Shown: piece by piece, positions 1 through 8,017 of the stretch
Layout of the letters: every line of letters starts with the position of its first letter
How positions within the stretch are numbered: the first letter of the stretch is position 1
Source: an uncultured Oscillospiraceae bacterium
GTDB lineage: Bacteria; Bacillota; Clostridia; Oscillospirales; Oscillospiraceae
Direction: 5' to 3'
Length of the DNA stretch: 22,854 nt
Assembly (NCBI GenBank): GCA_910588365.1
Contig: CAJUQS010000026.1
Coordinates: 1 to 22,854, forward strand
Translations under genes and position numbers: made by a program
Notes under the pieces: model-generated
What the model was told of the DNA's origin: nothing
The model's database searches: none
Seen by the model: the letters and a program-made list of their open reading frames with translations, nothing else

Positions 1-134
1 ATAAATCTGCTATCATTGCATTGGCAAATGGTGCAGTATAATTCGATGAGTTTTTCTTCCACAAAGTCATTCTCATCCTTACTGCATCATTTGTCATCCT
101 TTTTCTTTGTTTAACTATTGATTCACACTTTTAA
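1..134. other. AT-rich left edge, no complete gene
   Basis: No complete gene is visible here. One + strand frame, entering from outside the window, reads KSAIIALANGAV and stops at TAA (39-41). This could be the C-terminus of a gene cut by the window edge, but 12 residues are too few to name it. A TATAAT hexamer occurs at 38-43 without a convincing -35. The stretch is clearly richer in A and T than the genes to its right. Confidence 0.3.
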
Positions 135-295
135 GAGCCTGTTTAATATCTCAGCGTGTGCGGATTGGCGAGATAGATTTTTTGCCCTGCAAGGCAAAAA
201 GCCGCGGCAATCCTGACGGATTGCAAGGATTTTTAACGCAGCCAGGGCGGAAAATATGCCGCCAAGGCGGGCGCGGGGAGATGTTAAACAGGCTC
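135..295. mobile_element. MITE copy 1 (161 bp, complete)
   Basis: A non-coding element with terminal inverted repeats. The left end reads GAGCCTGTTTAATATCTC and the right end GAGATGTTAAACAGGCTC, which are reverse complements with one mismatch over 18 bp. It is flanked on both sides by TAA (132-134 and 296-298), a 3-bp target duplication. The interior folds into nested hairpins, such as GCAATCC/GGATTGC (207-213 with 218-224), TTTTTGCC/GGCAAAAA, and GGCGG/CCGCC. No transposase is encoded. The GAGCC ends and TNA duplication resemble IS5-superfamily (IS1031-type) elements, which is an inference about the helper transposase. A second copy lies at 22716-22854 with five mismatches over the 139 shared bases and no indels. 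Confidence 0.9.
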
Positions 296-325
296 TAAGG
301 AAAAAGGGACCAGACAGGACTTTTG

Positions 326-347
326 GGCAAAACTCTGTTTTGCCTTT
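326..347 (+). promoter_or_regulatory. Small hairpin in the lpd leader
   Basis: GGCAAAAC (326-333) pairs perfectly with GTTTTGCC (337-344) across a 3-nt loop and is followed by TTT. It lies between the MITE and the ribosome binding site of the dehydrogenase gene. It could be a weak attenuator or an mRNA-stabilising hairpin. The stem is short, so this is a low-confidence call. Confidence 0.3.
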
Positions 348-367
348 CAGGATGGAGGAACAGCCAT

Positions 368-1738
368 ATGGAACACTACGGATTACTTGTCATTGGCGCG
401 GGGCCCGGGGGCTATGAGGCCGCTCTGCGCGCCGCCAGACTGGGGATCAGAACCGCCGTTGTGGAGAACCGGGACGTGGGCGGCACCTGCCTCAACCGGG
501 GCTGCATCCCCACCAAGAGCCTGCTCCACGCCGCGGAGATCGCCGCCGGCCTGGAGAAAGGCGGAGAATGGGGGATTGCCGCCGAAAATCTCTCCGTGGA
601 CTTTGCCGCCGTCCACCGGAAGAAAACAGAGGTGACGGAGAAGCTGCGCGCTGGCGTGGAGGGGCTTCTCAAACAGAAAAAGGTGGATCTCCTCCGGGGC
701 ACGGGGACCATCCTGGGGCCGGGCCGGGTAGCGGTGGACGGCGTGGAGTACGGGGCGGATCATATCCTTATCGCCACCGGCTCCGTGCCCGCACGGCCCC
801 CCATCCCGGGTCTGGAGCACGCTGTCAGCTCCGATGAGGTACTCTCGGACCAGGAGCGGGTATACAGGTCTCTGGTCATCATCGGCGGCGGGGTCATCGG
901 CGTGGAGCTGGCCTGCGTCTATCAGGCTCTGGGCTGCCAGGTGTCCATTGTGGAGGCCCTGGACCGGATCCTGCCCAACATGGACCGGGAGATCTGCCAG
1001 AACATGACCATGATCCTCAAGCGCCGGGGCGCGGCGGTGAATACCGGGTGCATGGTCAGCTCCGTGGAGAAGGAGCCGGACGGCGGGCTGGTGGTACGCT
1101 ACACCTGCAAGGACCAGCCCGGTGAGGCCCGGGGGGAGGCGGTGCTGTGCGCCATCGGCCGCCGCCCCAACACGGCGGGGCTCTTTGGCGAGGGCTTCCA
1201 GGTGGACATGGAGCGGGGCAGGATTCTGGTGGATGAGCGGTTTCAGACCAGTGTGCCCGGCGTGTACGCCATCGGGGACGTTTCGGCCAGGATTCAGCTG
1301 GCCCACGTGGCCGCCGCCCAGGGCATCGCCTGCGCGGAGCGGCTGGTGGGCCGGGAACCGCTGGTGGACGTAAACTTGGTCCCCAGCTGCATCTACACCA
1401 GCCCGGAGATCGCCTCTATCGGCCTCACCGCCGACGAGGCCAAGGCCGCCGGACGGGCGGTGAGGGTGGGCAAGGCCCTCATGTCCGCCAACGGCAAGAC
1501 GGTGATCGCCGCCGGAGAGCGGGGATTTATCAAGATTGTGGCCGACGCGTCCACGGGTGTGGTCCTGGGGGCCCAGCTCATGTGCGAGCGGGCCACGGAT
1601 ATGCTCTCGGAGCTGACGGAGGCGGTGGTGAACGGTCTGACCGCCCGGCAGCTGGCGAGGGTCATGCGGCCCCACCCCACCTTTGAGGAGGCGGTGTCCG
1701 CCGCGGTGGAGGACCTGCTGGAGAAGCTGGAGAAATGA
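368..1738 (+). CDS. lpdA: Dihydrolipoamide dehydrogenase (E3)
   Basis: FAD- and NAD-dependent cytoplasmic disulfide reductase that reoxidises dihydrolipoyl groups of 2-oxoacid dehydrogenase or glycine cleavage complexes. The 456-aa protein has the N-terminal FAD-binding GAGPGGYEAA (10-19), the redox-active pair C41/C46 in GGTCLNRGCIPTK, a central NAD-binding GGGVIGVE, a second FAD-contact ATGSVP and AIGDV, and the C-terminal catalytic HxxxxE (H436, E441) in RPHPTFEE. Length is normal for the family. I chose the ATG at 368 because GGATGGAGG lies just before it; an in-frame ATG at 323 would add 15 residues that match no family. No E1, E2 or lipoyl-carrier gene is visible nearby, so its partner complex must be encoded elsewhere. 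A redox role outside 2-oxoacid dehydrogenases is possible. Codons are very GC-rich at the third position. Confidence 0.93.
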   Translation: MEHYGLLVIGAGPGGYEAALRAARLGIRTAVVENRDVGGTCLNRGCIPTKSLLHAAEIAAGLEKGGEWGIAAENLSVDFAAVHRKKTEVTEKLRAGVEGLLKQKKVDLLRGTGTILGPGRVAVDGVEYGADHILIATGSVPARPPIPGLEHAVSSDEVLSDQERVYRSLVIIGGGVIGVELACVYQALGCQVSIVEALDRILPNMDREICQNMTMILKRRGAAVNTGCMVSSVEKEPDGGLVVRYTCKDQPGEARGEAVLCAIGRRPNTAGLFGEGFQVDMERGRILVDERFQTSVPGVYAIGDVSARIQLAHVAAAQGIACAERLVGREPLVDVNLVPSCIYTSPEIASIGLTADEAKAAGRAVRVGKALMSANGKTVIAAGERGFIKIVADASTGVVLGAQLMCERATDMLSELTEAVVNGLTARQLARVMRPHPTFEEAVSAAVEDLLEKLEK

Positions 1739-1774
1739 GGGAACCCCGGAAGCAGCCCCGCGGGGGTCCCGGCA

Positions 1775-1915
1775 GGGAGCGGAGGTAATCCAGGGCGGGC
1801 TCAATGGCCTCCTTCACCGTGTTGTAATCCGCCTCCATGTCCTGGATCTGCCCACAGGCGGAAAGGGACAGGAGCATTGCCAGGCTCAGGAAAAGGGCTG
1901 CTTCAACAACTGGAG
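1775..1915 (-). pseudogene. Lipoprotein N-terminal fragment
   Basis: Read on the minus strand, this stretch encodes ALFLSLAMLLSLSACGQ followed by a polar helix-like IQDMEADYNTVKEAIEP. That is a hydrophobic signal segment ending in a classic lipobox (LSAC, Cys near 1854-1856). No proper Met-Lys-rich start precedes it: the frame continues upstream with unrelated codons (VVE) and downstream into the antisense of lpdA, so both ends appear lost. I read it as the remnant of a small lipoprotein gene, left between lpdA and the terminator. A chance open frame in GC-rich antisense DNA is the alternative, but the lipobox plus hydrophobic core argues against that. Confidence 0.45.
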
Positions 1916-2022
1916 CGAGGCCCAGCCCGACCACGTGGAGTCCGATACGTTTTATGGTCTGGATAGTTGGAAAGCGAGGGGGCTCGCTGAAGGCCGCCGG
2001 CTGCTCAAACCAGGAAAAGGAA

Positions 2023-2066
2023 AAACACCTCCGATCCAATCGCGGATCGGAGGTGTTTCCCTTTTT
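2023..2066. terminator. Bidirectional Rho-independent terminator
   Basis: A perfect 15-bp stem (2023-2037 with 2044-2058) closes a 6-nt loop. CCCTTTTT follows on the + strand, and the opposite strand also runs into a T-rich tract just past the stem. It can stop both lpdA transcription from the left and the long minus-strand block ending at 2120 from the right. Confidence 0.9.
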
Positions 2067-2119
2067 GTGCAATTATGGAATATGCAAAAACAAGTTATGC
2101 AGTACGAGCCAAGCGGAGT

Positions 2120-3238
2120 TCAGTTTTCTTTGTAGAAATGTCCCATAGCGTCAGCGGCCATAATGGAGTTATAGACCAGGTCCAGGGTGATTTTGAACGG
2201 CTCGGCGTAGATGAGTTTGTTGTGGTTGACTACAGTATCGGCAATAACCATCACATTCTCCGCCGTAGGTTCCACGTCCAGCTCTGCCAGCGTTGTGGGC
2301 AGCCCCACCGCCTGGCAAAAACGGACCACCTTCTCAAACAAGGGTTTGGAGGTGTTCTCCATCACCATCTGGCAAATCACACCAAAAGCCACCTTCTCCC
2401 CATGCAGGTACTTATGGGTAGAGGGCAGTTGGGTCAGCCCGGCATGGATACCGTGGGCGGCCGCACAGCTGGTATTCTCAAAGCCAACGCCGCTCAGGAG
2501 AATATTTGCCTCGATCACGTTCTCCACGGCTTCGGTGCAGGCCCCCTGTTTCAGCGCGGTCAGCGCCTCCACGCCGTCCTCCATCAGTACGCTGAAGCAC
2601 AGTTCAGCCAGCGCCACACTGGCCCCCGTGCAGCGATAACCCTTGCCCACATAGTTTGGACTGTAGGAGCTGCGATTGGCATATCCCTCAAAAATTGTTG
2701 CCAGGGCATCGCCCATACCGGCAACAAACAGGCGTGTGGGCGCTTTCGCTACAATGCCAGTATCCACCAGCACCATCTCGGGGTTCCGCTTGTGGCGAAT
2801 GTTGTGGATATATTCACCAGTTTCTGTATACATAACGGACATGGCGCTGCACGGAGCGTCACAAGAGGCAGCGGTCGGTACAATAATCACCGGCTTTCCA
2901 GACTTGTCCGCCGCCGCTTTTACAGAATCCAAGGTCTTTCCGCCGCCGACGCCAATGAGTACATCTGCGCCAAACCGCGCCGCTTCCGCTATGATCCGAT
3001 CAACCTCAGCGTAGGAGCATTCGCCGCCGAATCTGATTGCCTCAAAGGACGAGCTGGTGCCGCTATAGGATTTCTCCAGCCGGGCATTCAGCCCATCATA
3101 TAGGAATCCGTCAATGGTAAAGAGCGCCTTCGGGCCAAACGCCGAGGTATACGTCTCCAGAAGATCAAATTCACCGATTCCCTGGATGTACTTTCCCGGG
3201 CACGCAAACGCCCTGGTGCGGGTTTCTGACATTGCCAT
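2120..3238 (-). CDS. Glycerol dehydrogenase-like metal-dependent ADH
   Basis: Cytoplasmic NAD-dependent oxidoreductase of the GldA branch of the iron-containing alcohol dehydrogenase superfamily, which interconverts a vicinal diol and a hydroxyketone (glycerol and dihydroxyacetone in the type enzyme). The 372-aa protein carries the nucleotide-binding GVGGGKTLD (96-104), VPTAASCDAPCS, and probable metal ligands D177 (GMGDALAT), H262 (AAHGIHAG) and H279 (LHGEKVAFG). Length matches GldA. The start at 3238 is preceded by GGAGG at good spacing; a second Met two codons on is possible. It is the last gene of the minus-strand block, 61 nt after another Fe-ADH and just before a strong terminator. Its place in a catabolic cluster suggests it acts on a pathway intermediate rather than free glycerol, so I give no symbol. 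Confidence 0.88.
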   Translation of the reverse strand: MAMSETRTRAFACPGKYIQGIGEFDLLETYTSAFGPKALFTIDGFLYDGLNARLEKSYSGTSSSFEAIRFGGECSYAEVDRIIAEAARFGADVLIGVGGGKTLDSVKAAADKSGKPVIIVPTAASCDAPCSAMSVMYTETGEYIHNIRHKRNPEMVLVDTGIVAKAPTRLFVAGMGDALATIFEGYANRSSYSPNYVGKGYRCTGASVALAELCFSVLMEDGVEALTALKQGACTEAVENVIEANILLSGVGFENTSCAAAHGIHAGLTQLPSTHKYLHGEKVAFGVICQMVMENTSKPLFEKVVRFCQAVGLPTTLAELDVEPTAENVMVIADTVVNHNKLIYAEPFKITLDLVYNSIMAADAMGHFYKEN

Positions 3239-3299
3239 AATAATCGCCTCCGATTTTATTAGTGGGAGAGCTGACGGTATCAGCGATCCCTTGAATGGA

Positions 3300-4502
3300 T
3301 TAAAAAAATTCTATGCTTCCCCGGAGCATGGCGGCAAACAGCCGCCGGGCATCCTCTGGAGAGAGCGGGCGCGGGTTATTTTTGCGGACATACTTTTCCA
3401 GCAGTGTCCCGGCCAGATCCGGAATGTCGGTTGCGGTGTACCCCAGTTTCTCCAGGGAGGCGGGCAGACCGGCGGCGGCAAACGCCTTCTGGATGTGCCA
3501 GATAACCTGCCGTCGGGTATCCTCCCCGCCGGACGCCCCCAGACACCGTGCGGCCAGCTTATCCAGCAGCGGCTGAATGTGTTCCGCATTAAACGCCATG
3601 GTATACGGCAGCGAGAGGCCGCAGCCAACGCCATGGGGCGCCCCCTTCTCCAGAGTCAGGATGTAGGAGATGCTGTGGGCGTACAGGCCGCCGCCCATGA
3701 CGTAAGACATCATGCCCATAACAGACGCCAGTGCCAGATGGCAGCGGGCAGGGATGTCCTGTCCGTCCTTCAGTGCCAGAGGGAGATAATGGAGAATCTG
3801 CGCGGCGCTCTCCACGGCCAGCGCATCCGTGTAGGGGGAGGGCCGTGCCATGGCACCCTCCAGGGCGTGCGTCATGGCGTCAAATGCCGTGGCTGCGGTG
3901 ACGTGCGGCGGCATGGAGACGGTGAGCAGCGGATCCACCAGCGCGGCGGTCGGCAGCAGGGAGGGCGAGGCGTAGAATACCTTCCTCCCCTCCACGGTCA
4001 AGACGGAGTAGGGGCTAATTTCGCTGCCTGTTCCCGCTGTGGTGGGCAGAAGGAACAGGGGCAGGGCCGGTTCCAGGGCAAAATTCCGCTCCTTTACGTG
4101 CGCAAGCAGGTCCATCCCTCCATAGGCAGCCAGCTTGGCAAGATCCATCACGCTGCCGCCGCCCAGCCCGGCCACCGCCTGGTGCCGCCTGTCAACAGCA
4201 TCCTGGAGCCGGCAGAGGACCTCAAAGTGCGGCTCCGACGGGATATCCGTAAACATATCACAGGAGACGCCCGCCTCTTTCAGGCACCGCAGTACGGCCT
4301 GGCCGCCCGGCGTGTGCTGAACATGGCTTCCGGCCAGCAGTAGGATACGGGATATTCCCATCTCCCGCAGTGCCGGCCCCAATATCTTGGCAGCACCGCA
4401 ACTGAGCACTGTCTTTCCCTGGGGCGCGGTTCCGGGGAGCCTCCAGGTCAGCGGATTGCGGTACCGGGGGGGCGTCTGCTCCAGCAGGCGATCGTATTCC
4501 AT
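3300..4502 (-). CDS. Iron-containing alcohol dehydrogenase
   Basis: Group III (iron-dependent) NAD(P) alcohol dehydrogenase, cytoplasmic. Seen in the 400-aa protein: GLGGGSVMDLAK (112-123) for the dinucleotide, PTTAGTGSE (153-161), and a complete metal site D208, H212 (TAFDAMTHALEG), H276 (LYAHSISY) and H290 (GAPHGVGCG). The spacings 4 and 14 are those of FucO. The metal site is intact, so the enzyme should be active. It starts 9 nt after livF ends, with GGGGGAC before the ATG, so it is co-transcribed with the transporter. Family members reduce aldehydes or oxidise primary and secondary alcohols, including hydroxy acids such as 4-hydroxybutyrate. Substrate cannot be read from sequence. It is only distantly similar to the neighbouring glycerol-dehydrogenase-like enzyme, so the two are not a recent duplication. 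Confidence 0.9.
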   Translation of the reverse strand: MEYDRLLEQTPPRYRNPLTWRLPGTAPQGKTVLSCGAAKILGPALREMGISRILLLAGSHVQHTPGGQAVLRCLKEAGVSCDMFTDIPSEPHFEVLCRLQDAVDRRHQAVAGLGGGSVMDLAKLAAYGGMDLLAHVKERNFALEPALPLFLLPTTAGTGSEISPYSVLTVEGRKVFYASPSLLPTAALVDPLLTVSMPPHVTAATAFDAMTHALEGAMARPSPYTDALAVESAAQILHYLPLALKDGQDIPARCHLALASVMGMMSYVMGGGLYAHSISYILTLEKGAPHGVGCGLSLPYTMAFNAEHIQPLLDKLAARCLGASGGEDTRRQVIWHIQKAFAAAGLPASLEKLGYTATDIPDLAGTLLEKYVRKNNPRPLSPEDARRLFAAMLRGSIEFF

Positions 4503-4511
4503 GTCGTCCCC

Positions 4512-5222
4512 CTATTCAATACCCAGGTATGCTTTCTGGACCATCTCGTTTCTCAGAAGGTGTTCCGATGTATCTGTCAGGACGATCTCCCCAGTCTCCA
4601 GAACGTAGCCGCGGTTGGAGACCTCCAGCGCCAGATAGACGTTCTGCTCGACCAGAAGAATGGGCGTTTTATCTATGCGGTTGATCTCCTTGATGACCTC
4701 AAAGATGGCCTCGATTACCTGGGGCGCAAGCCCCAGGGACGGCTCGTCCAGCAGCAGGATTTTGGGCGACTGCATCATGGCCCTCCCGACAGCCAGCATC
4801 TGCTGCTCGCCGCCGGACAGGCTGCCGCCCTTCTGCCTGCGCCGCTCCCCCAGGACCGGGAACAGGTCGAAAACCTTCTCCATGTCCCGCTTGACGCCCT
4901 CCTTGTCCCGGCGGTTAAACGCCCCCATCTCCAGATTCTCCAGCACGGTCATACGGGTGTATATGCCGCGCCCCTCAGGTACCATGGACATGCCCAGGCC
5001 GGAAACCTTGTGGGCCTTGGTCCCTGCAATTTCCCGGTCAAAGAGCTTGATTGAGCCGCTGGCAGGGGTGACGATTCCAGTCAGCGCGCGGAGAGTGGAG
5101 GATTTTCCCGCACCGTTGTTGCCGATGATGGAGACAATCTCCCCTTCCGCCACATGGAAAGAGATATTCCGAACCGCCTTGATCGCGCCATAGGATACAC
5201 TCAGGTTTTCCACGTTAAGCAT
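4512..5222 (-). CDS. livF: LIV-type ABC transporter ATPase LivF
   Basis: Cytoplasmic ATP-binding subunit of a branched-chain-amino-acid-class (HAAT) importer. The 236-aa protein has Walker A GNNGAGKSS (about 34-42), ABC signature LSGGEQQ, Walker B ILLLDEPSLGLAP and the switch histidine region replaced by the LVEQN motif typical of LivF. The short length and C-terminal YLGIE are characteristic. Its ATG overlaps the end of livG by 8 nt, indicating translational coupling, and GGGGGAG precedes it. It pairs with LivG to drive the LivH/LivM permeases. Specificity is set by the binding protein and not by this subunit. Confidence 0.95.
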   Translation of the reverse strand: MLNVENLSVSYGAIKAVRNISFHVAEGEIVSIIGNNGAGKSSTLRALTGIVTPASGSIKLFDREIAGTKAHKVSGLGMSMVPEGRGIYTRMTVLENLEMGAFNRRDKEGVKRDMEKVFDLFPVLGERRRQKGGSLSGGEQQMLAVGRAMMQSPKILLLDEPSLGLAPQVIEAIFEVIKEINRIDKTPILLVEQNVYLALEVSNRGYVLETGEIVLTDTSEHLLRNEMVQKAYLGIE

Positions 5223-5994
5223 CTGCGTCTCCCCCCTTTTTCTTGGAGCCCAAATATGCGTCGATTACCACGGGATCGCTGCTAACTGTCTCGGGATCCC
5301 CCTCGGCAATCTTCGTCCCGTGATCCAGAACCAGGATATAGTCGGACACATTCATGACCACGCGCATATTGTGTTCAATAAAAATAATGGTCTTGTGCAG
5401 ATCGGAGTTGATCCAGCGGATCAGCTCCAGCAGCTCAGCCGACTCATTGATATTCATGCCCGCAGCGGGCTCGTCCAGCAGCAGGAGCTTAGGATCACTG
5501 ACAAGGGCGCGGGCAATCTCCAGGCGGCGCTGCTGGCCGTAGGAGAGCGAAGTGCCGTATTCCGCGTATTTGTCCGCAAGGCCCACAATGCTCAGGGCCT
5601 CCATGCTCTTTTCGACGATCTCCGCTTCAATTCTCCTGGATCGGAATGGGATAAAGGACTCCACCGCATTGGCCTTGATCCGGCTGTGCATACCGGTCAT
5701 CACATTTTCCAGAACCGTCATCTGATTGAACAGCCGGATATTCTGGAAGGTGCGGGCAATCCCCAGCTCATGAATCTCATAGGGCTTGAGAGAATCAATC
5801 TGCTTACCGTTGAAGGATATGGTGCCGGAGGTTTTGGTATAGGCACCCGTGATGAGGTTAAAGAGCGTCGTCTTCCCCGCCCCGTTGGGGCCGATAATGC
5901 TGAAAATCTTGCCTTCTTTCACGCTGGCAGTCACGTCGTTCGTGGCAACAACACCGCCAAAGCTCTTGGTAACGTGGTTAAGTTCCAGTAGCAT
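5215..5994 (-). CDS. livG: LIV-type ABC transporter ATPase LivG
   Basis: Second ATP-binding subunit of the importer, cytoplasmic, 259 aa. Walker A GPNGAGKTT (about 35-43), LSYGQQRRLEIARAL as the signature region, Walker B LLLLDEPAAGMN, and the LivG-type extended insert between them (MHSRIKANAVES...). I place the start at 5994 because GGGAGG sits 8 nt upstream and the protein then begins MLLELNHVTKSFGG like its relatives; an upstream in-frame ATG at 6024 has a poorer site. The gene overlaps the end of livM by 17 nt and the start of livF by 8 nt, as expected for a tightly coupled operon. Confidence 0.95.
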   Translation of the reverse strand: MLLELNHVTKSFGGVVATNDVTASVKEGKIFSIIGPNGAGKTTLFNLITGAYTKTSGTISFNGKQIDSLKPYEIHELGIARTFQNIRLFNQMTVLENVMTGMHSRIKANAVESFIPFRSRRIEAEIVEKSMEALSIVGLADKYAEYGTSLSYGQQRRLEIARALVSDPKLLLLDEPAAGMNINESAELLELIRWINSDLHKTIIFIEHNMRVVMNVSDYILVLDHGTKIAEGDPETVSSDPVVIDAYLGSKKKGGDADA

Positions 5995-7003
5995 TTGTTG
6001 AACCTCCCTGCTGGTCTCCGCCAATCTTTTTGTCCCGGATGCTGCCCAGCAGACTATCCAGGTAAGAGGTGCGGGTGTTCACATGGCCCAGGATCCCCTT
6101 TGGGCGCAGCTGCATCATAATGACGACAATGAGGCCGTAAATCAACATACGGTACTCCACGAAGGAACGCAGCAGCTCCGGCAGTACCGTCAGAATGACA
6201 GCCCCCAGGGCCGGTCCCGCTACTGTACCGCTGCCGCCGATGAGGACCATGGTCAGAATGGTGATGGAGTCGTTATAGATGAAGGTATCCGGACTGATGA
6301 AGCAGATATAGTGGGCATAAAAGGCTCCGGCAATTCCCGCAATGAGTCCACTGATGGCGAAGGCGCAGACCTTGTATCGGGACGTGCGGATTCCCATGAA
6401 GGCGGCGGCATCCTCATCATCCCGGATCGCCATCAGGGCTCGCCCAAAAAATGTGCGCGGAATGTTGAGCACCACCAGGAATATCATGACAGCCACAAAC
6501 AGGAGGATGTAGTAGTAGGTTCCTTTATTGGTGAAGTCCAGCCCAAAGAAAACCGGGCGCGGAATGCTTGGCAGTCCGCGCGGGCCGCGGGTGATCTCCC
6601 CGCCGTTGATCAGCAGCAGCCGGAAGATCTCGCCAAATCCCAGTGTAGCGATTGCCAGATAGTCGCCATTCGTCCGCAGGGCAGGCAAGCCGATCAGAAC
6701 TCCAAACAGGCCCGCGCAGATAGCGGCAATGGGGAGCGTAATCCAAAAGCTCAGGCCGAAGTAGATGGACAAGAGTGCGGATACATAAGCGCCCATTCCG
6801 TAAAACGCCGCGTGGCACAGGGAGAAGAGGCCCGTAATGCCCAAAGCAACCTCCAGTCCGAGGCTGAGGATGATGTATAGCAGAATCAACACAGCGATAT
6901 GCATCAGAGAGGCCGTGTGCAGAAAGATGGGCGCAACAGCCGCCAGCAGCAGAATCACGCCTGCCTGGACTCGTCGGTCCTTTACTATGTTCCTTATTTT
7001 CAC
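5978..7003 (-). CDS. livM: LIV-type ABC permease LivM
   Basis: Integral membrane subunit of the importer, 341 aa. It has about eight or nine hydrophobic segments and the family block SLCHAAFYGMGAYVSALL near residues 60-80, followed by LPALRTNGDYLAIATLGFGEI and, near the C-terminus, GGSGTVAGPALGAV, the loop that contacts the ATPase. The reading frame starts with GTG at 7003, supported by AAGGAGGG six to seven nt upstream. It follows livH by 12 nt. A polar tail of about 35 residues after the last membrane segment is cytoplasmic. Confidence 0.94.
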   Translation of the reverse strand: MKIRNIVKDRRVQAGVILLLAAVAPIFLHTASLMHIAVLILLYIILSLGLEVALGITGLFSLCHAAFYGMGAYVSALLSIYFGLSFWITLPIAAICAGLFGVLIGLPALRTNGDYLAIATLGFGEIFRLLLINGGEITRGPRGLPSIPRPVFFGLDFTNKGTYYYILLFVAVMIFLVVLNIPRTFFGRALMAIRDDEDAAAFMGIRTSRYKVCAFAISGLIAGIAGAFYAHYICFISPDTFIYNDSITILTMVLIGGSGTVAGPALGAVILTVLPELLRSFVEYRMLIYGLIVVIMMQLRPKGILGHVNTRTSYLDSLLGSIRDKKIGGDQQGGSTNATGT

Positions 7004-7015
7004 AGCATTCCCTCC

Positions 7016-7894
7016 TTACACACGGTTGGCGGAGGCATCCTTGCCGCCAAAGAAGCCAGTGGGACGAAACAGCAGCACGATAATCAGCGTTGCAAAAGAA
7101 ATCGCCGGCCCCATGCTGGATGAGATATAGGTGGTTCCGAAGCTCTCAATCTGCCCCAGCAGCAGGCTGCCCAGCATGGCACCGGGAATGCTGCCGATCC
7201 CGCCGAGGATGGCAGAGGTGAACGCCTTCATACCGGCCATATACCCCATCGTGGAGTACACGGCATCATAGTAGATCGCCACAAGCATCCCCGCCGCACC
7301 GGCCAGTGCGGAACCCACAAAGAAGGTGATACTGACGACGCGGTTGGTGTTGACGCCCATCAGGCTGGTCACATCCATATTCTCCGAGGTGGCGCGGATG
7401 GCGCGGCCATACTTTGTGCTTGTAATGAACCAGTTCAGTATCAGCATCAGCGCCAGAGAGCAGCCCAGCAGGGCAAACTGCATACTGTTGATGACAACAT
7501 TGCCGATATTGTAATATTTTGTCTCAAAGAAGGCGGGGACGGCGTAGGTCTCGGCCCCCACCAAAACGCGGGCCAGATTGGAGAGGACGATGGACGCGCC
7601 CAGGGCGCTGGCGGTCACTACCACGCGGGGAACATTCCTCAGCCTCCGGTATGCGAGAAATTCAAGTGCCACGCCCACTGTACCAGTGCAAAGCATGGTC
7701 AAAAACAGCGCTGCGATAAAAGGAATATTTCCGATTCTGGCAAAAATCAGAGCAAAGCAGGCGCCCCACATATAGACGTCGCCGTGAGCGAAGTTGATAA
7801 AGCGGAGACTGCCGTACACCATGGAGTAGCCCAGAGCAATCAGGGCGTAGATGCACCCTTGTGTTAAACCATTGACAATAATTTGTATGAGCAT
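7016..7894 (-). CDS. livH: LIV-type ABC permease LivH
   Basis: Partner membrane subunit, 292 aa from the ATG at 7894. GGAGG is 7 nt before that ATG, whereas an in-frame GTG at 7900 would sit on top of the ribosome binding site. Family signatures visible: GLTQGCIYALIALGYSMVYG at the N-terminus, INFAHGDVYMWGA, and the EAA-like loop GGIGSIPGAMLGSLLLGQIE near the C-terminus. About eight transmembrane segments. With LivM it forms the translocation pore. It begins 117 nt downstream of the binding-protein stop codon, beyond a hairpin that probably limits read-through. Confidence 0.94.
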   Translation of the reverse strand: MLIQIIVNGLTQGCIYALIALGYSMVYGSLRFINFAHGDVYMWGACFALIFARIGNIPFIAALFLTMLCTGTVGVALEFLAYRRLRNVPRVVVTASALGASIVLSNLARVLVGAETYAVPAFFETKYYNIGNVVINSMQFALLGCSLALMLILNWFITSTKYGRAIRATSENMDVTSLMGVNTNRVVSITFFVGSALAGAAGMLVAIYYDAVYSTMGYMAGMKAFTSAILGGIGSIPGAMLGSLLLGQIESFGTTYISSSMGPAISFATLIIVLLFRPTGFFGGKDASANRV

Positions 7895-7926
7895 AAGCAC
7901 TCCTCCTGTCTTCCCGATTGCATTTT

Positions 7927-7969
7927 CTAAAAAGGGCGGGGAGAAAGGCGGAAACCTCCCTCCTCGCCC
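7927..7969 (-). terminator. Hairpin between binding protein and livH
   Basis: Minus-strand GGGCGAGGAG pairs with CTCCCCGCCC (one mismatched position) across an internal loop and is followed by TTTTTAG. It lies in the 117-nt gap after the binding-protein gene. Such a hairpin would trim most transcripts after the binding-protein gene and let a fraction continue into livHMGF, which fits the usual excess of binding protein over permease. Confidence 0.7.
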
Positions 7970-8017
7970 AGAAATTTTCCGTCCGCTTCAGGGCGAGTTT
8001 GAAATTGCGACCATGCC

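Noticed and set aside
383..1804. A 473-codon minus-strand frame opposite lpdA
   Set aside because: Same shadow effect: low-complexity His/Pro/Gly composition, no ribosome binding site, and lpdA is unmistakable on the other strand.
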